From contig CAITFQ010000024.1 in assembly GCA_903891735.1 (NCBI GenBank), positions 1 through 7,531 on the forward strand: a stretch of 7,531 bases of DNA, given 5' to 3'. The stretch is from Candidatus Uhrbacteria bacterium (lineage in GTDB: Bacteria; Patescibacteriota; Patescibacteriia; UBA9934). The notes beneath the pieces are model-generated. The model did not search any database. It worked only from the letters and a program-made list of their open reading frames with translations, and had not been told where the DNA came from. Positions 6,103 to 7,531 of the stretch are shown one piece after another. Made by a program: the position numbers and the translations under genes. Position 1 is the first letter of the stretch. Each line of letters begins with the position of its first letter.

Positions 6103-6483
6103 ATGTCCGACACGGAACAGCTCTTTAGCCGAGAATGGCAGAACAAAAATATCGAACGCGGGGTGGAAACAATGAAAAAAATCACCGCCGAGGTTGGTCT
6201 ACAGGCAACAACATTAGCTGAACTCGCTCTCACTCCAGAAGAAATGAAGAAACTTTTGTATATTCAAAAAATCACCGAACCTAATGTTCACTGTTACAGC
6301 GCCGATCGCCAAGACGGCACCAAGGCTCGCGTCCTCATCCGTCCCACCGGCCAAGGCGACTTTGCCGCCGAAGTATTTTCGCCAGCTTTCTATGGAGGAC
6401 ACGGCAGTAACCACGATTTCAATGAAGGAGATCTCAAGGGCACCCTAACCACCGCCCTCAACAGCTCAGTCTATCCAAATTAA
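6103..6483 (+). CDS. Hypothetical protein, 126 residues, no family recognised
   Basis: The ORF runs from ATG 6103 to TAA, followed after 12 bases by a terminator, which supports a real gene. The N-terminal half (1-55) is charged and likely helical; it includes MKKITAEVG (24-32) and LALTPEEMKKLLYIQKIT (41-58). The C-terminal half is likely beta-rich, with TKARVLIRPTGQGDF (73-87), a Gly/His-rich patch YGGHGSNHDF (97-106) and a Thr/Ser-rich end. There is no signal peptide, membrane segment or cysteine pair. Codon choice is C-ending as in the neighbours in the second half, and more AT-rich in the first. It could be an accessory to the phosphatase gene 25 bases upstream, but nothing in the sequence shows that. 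Function unknown. Confidence 0.65.
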   Translation: MSDTEQLFSREWQNKNIERGVETMKKITAEVGLQATTLAELALTPEEMKKLLYIQKITEPNVHCYSADRQDGTKARVLIRPTGQGDFAAEVFSPAFYGGHGSNHDFNEGDLKGTLTTALNSSVYPN

Positions 6484-6495
6484 CTCGTTAAAGAA

Positions 6496-6528
6496 CACCG
6501 AGCTATCACAGCTCAGTGCTTTTTATTT
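6496..6528 (+). terminator. Intrinsic terminator shared by convergent genes
   Basis: CAC-C-GAGCT (6496-6504), loop ATCAC, AGCTC-A-GTG (6510-6518), a stem of eight pairs with one C/A mismatch, followed by CTTTTTATTTT on the plus strand. It ends the upstream plus-strand gene. The opposing gene's stop codon (6525-6523) lies inside the T-run, and on the minus strand the hairpin is followed by a poorer T-stretch (GTTCTTTAAC), so it may serve weakly in both directions. Confidence 0.75.
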
Positions 6529-7524
6529 TGCAGCCAAAGCTTGATCAGTTAGTTCCGTTTGCGCAAATCTATCATGTTCCTTCAGCCAGTAGTGGCGAGT
6601 AATCGCTTGTTTAATCATCATGAAATAAAACTGCTCTTTCGGATCGGTTGGTTCAGCCACACTTCTGATCTTGCCAGTTTTTTCATCAATCACTAAGCCC
6701 ACCGCTGATTTTTCCAGTTTGGCATTGGATTCAATATACTCAATAATATTCGCACGAGCATTGGCTGATACTCCACGTACCCGTCTGTTATCAGCCGAGG
6801 CCGACAGGAGACGGATCCGCTGTTCAATTTCCTCCGGTGAAAAATCCATAATCTCCATTATTTGCTCAGGAATCGTGCCGGTATAGCCAGTATCATAAAA
6901 CAGGGGATCGGCTTCCTTAGTAATTCCTTCTTGTGCTAAAAATTCTTGCTTTACTTCTGTCTTTAAGTTATCTCGGAAATACCGCGGGTAGACCATGTAT
7001 TTTGGATTGATTGCTAAAATATCTGCACCATCTGTGCCTCGTTCGCTAATGTTTTTACTCGCTATTCTTCTTCTGGCTACATCTTGTGCTCGGCGACCTA
7101 ACCAGGCATAAACACCGTCTCGTCCCAAGTAGACTTCTAGTGGACGGCGGCCATTTTTACGCAAATCATCAAATTCCTCGTACAATTTATCATATAACGG
7201 TATGTCAATCTCTAGAACTTTTTCGTATCTCCTAAAACCTTCCTCTATTAACTCACGGATATCATTAAGCTGGGCTGCCTCAAATTCTCCTACCAGCCAG
7301 CCCTTTTGTACCATGTAGCGAGCCACAAAAGCCTGCACATTTTTCTTCAGTGGTACCAACTCAGGACTCTCATCGTTACTATATTTGAACGTCACAAATT
7401 CCGCCTCAATCATTTTTGCGACCTTTGCCAGCCATGGGAGCAGTTGGTTTGTTTCAATGCCCAATTGTTCTAACCTCCCAGGGTACGCCTGATTATCTAG
7501 GAATTCAACTAAAGCCGAGGACAT
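6523..7524 (-). CDS. Uncharacterised cytoplasmic protein, 333 residues, with GRDG and YDTGYTGT motifs
   Basis: Complete from ATG 7524; only seven bases of its upstream region are in the window, so its promoter cannot be judged. The protein is soluble and highly charged, with a helical N-terminal part (1-125). The centre has RPLEVYLGRDGVYAWLGRRA (127-146) and NPKYMVYPRYFRDNL (173-187), then DPLFYDTGYTGTIPEQIMEI (206-225), a Ser/Arg-rich segment RLLSASADNRRVRG (238-251) and a final helical part with QFYFMMIKQAITRHYWL (298-314). The pairing of a GRDG motif with a later Asp-Thr-Gly-Tyr-x-Gly-Thr motif recalls HAD-like proteins that carry RDG and D-x-GW/Y-x-G-T motifs, but this is a weak resemblance and no catalytic claim is made. 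The gene appears more AT-rich than the plus-strand genes beside it. It converges on the shared terminator. Confidence 0.75.
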   Translation of the reverse strand: MSSALVEFLDNQAYPGRLEQLGIETNQLLPWLAKVAKMIEAEFVTFKYSNDESPELVPLKKNVQAFVARYMVQKGWLVGEFEAAQLNDIRELIEEGFRRYEKVLEIDIPLYDKLYEEFDDLRKNGRRPLEVYLGRDGVYAWLGRRAQDVARRRIASKNISERGTDGADILAINPKYMVYPRYFRDNLKTEVKQEFLAQEGITKEADPLFYDTGYTGTIPEQIMEIMDFSPEEIEQRIRLLSASADNRRVRGVSANARANIIEYIESNAKLEKSAVGLVIDEKTGKIRSVAEPTDPKEQFYFMMIKQAITRHYWLKEHDRFAQTELTDQALAAK

Positions 7525-7531
7525 CTTGGCC

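Noticed and set aside
1..7531. tRNA, rRNA, CRISPR array, insertion sequence or prophage
   Set aside because: No cloverleaf, rRNA-like stretch, spaced direct repeats, transposase or terminal repeats were seen; the DUF4065 domain alone does not indicate a phage.

Overview
The window looks like chromosomal DNA of a small-genome bacterium, most likely of the Patescibacteria (Candidate Phyla Radiation). This is an inference from several things together: a type IV pilus assembly ATPase beside a multi-pass membrane protein of no known family, a compact FtsH, many short proteins without clear relatives, tight gene packing, and an almost complete lack of Shine-Dalgarno sequences. The genetic code appears standard: TAA and TAG act as stops and no gene needs UGA as a sense codon. 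The phylum cannot be fixed from the sequence alone.

Left part (1-3992, minus strand). Read in transcription order, ftsH comes first, with its own promoter and an intrinsic terminator. Next is a 333-residue polytopic membrane protein with its own -10 box, followed by the N-terminal two thirds of a PilB/GspE-type ATPase that runs off the left edge. The last two share a reading frame and are almost contiguous, so they are probably one transcript linked to the pilus machinery.

Middle part (4146-6483, plus strand). A small zinc-ribbon-like protein appears to have lost its second CxxC to an in-frame TAA. It is followed by a two-gene unit six bases apart: a Panacea/SocA (DUF4065) protein and a 133-residue protein whose N-terminal half resembles MazF/PemK. 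This is a likely toxin-antitoxin pair and the best candidate in the window for a new system. A histidine-phosphatase-superfamily protein and a 126-residue orphan follow, each with its own candidate -10 box. A terminator at 6496-6528 closes the strand.

Right part (6523-7524, minus strand). One 333-residue protein of unknown function converges on that terminator.

Two traits cross the whole window. First, most gene starts have a -10-like box ending five to eight bases before the ATG and no ribosome binding site, which suggests leaderless mRNAs. Second, the plus strand is strongly C-rich over G whichever strand is coding, which suggests that the minus strand is the leading strand of replication.
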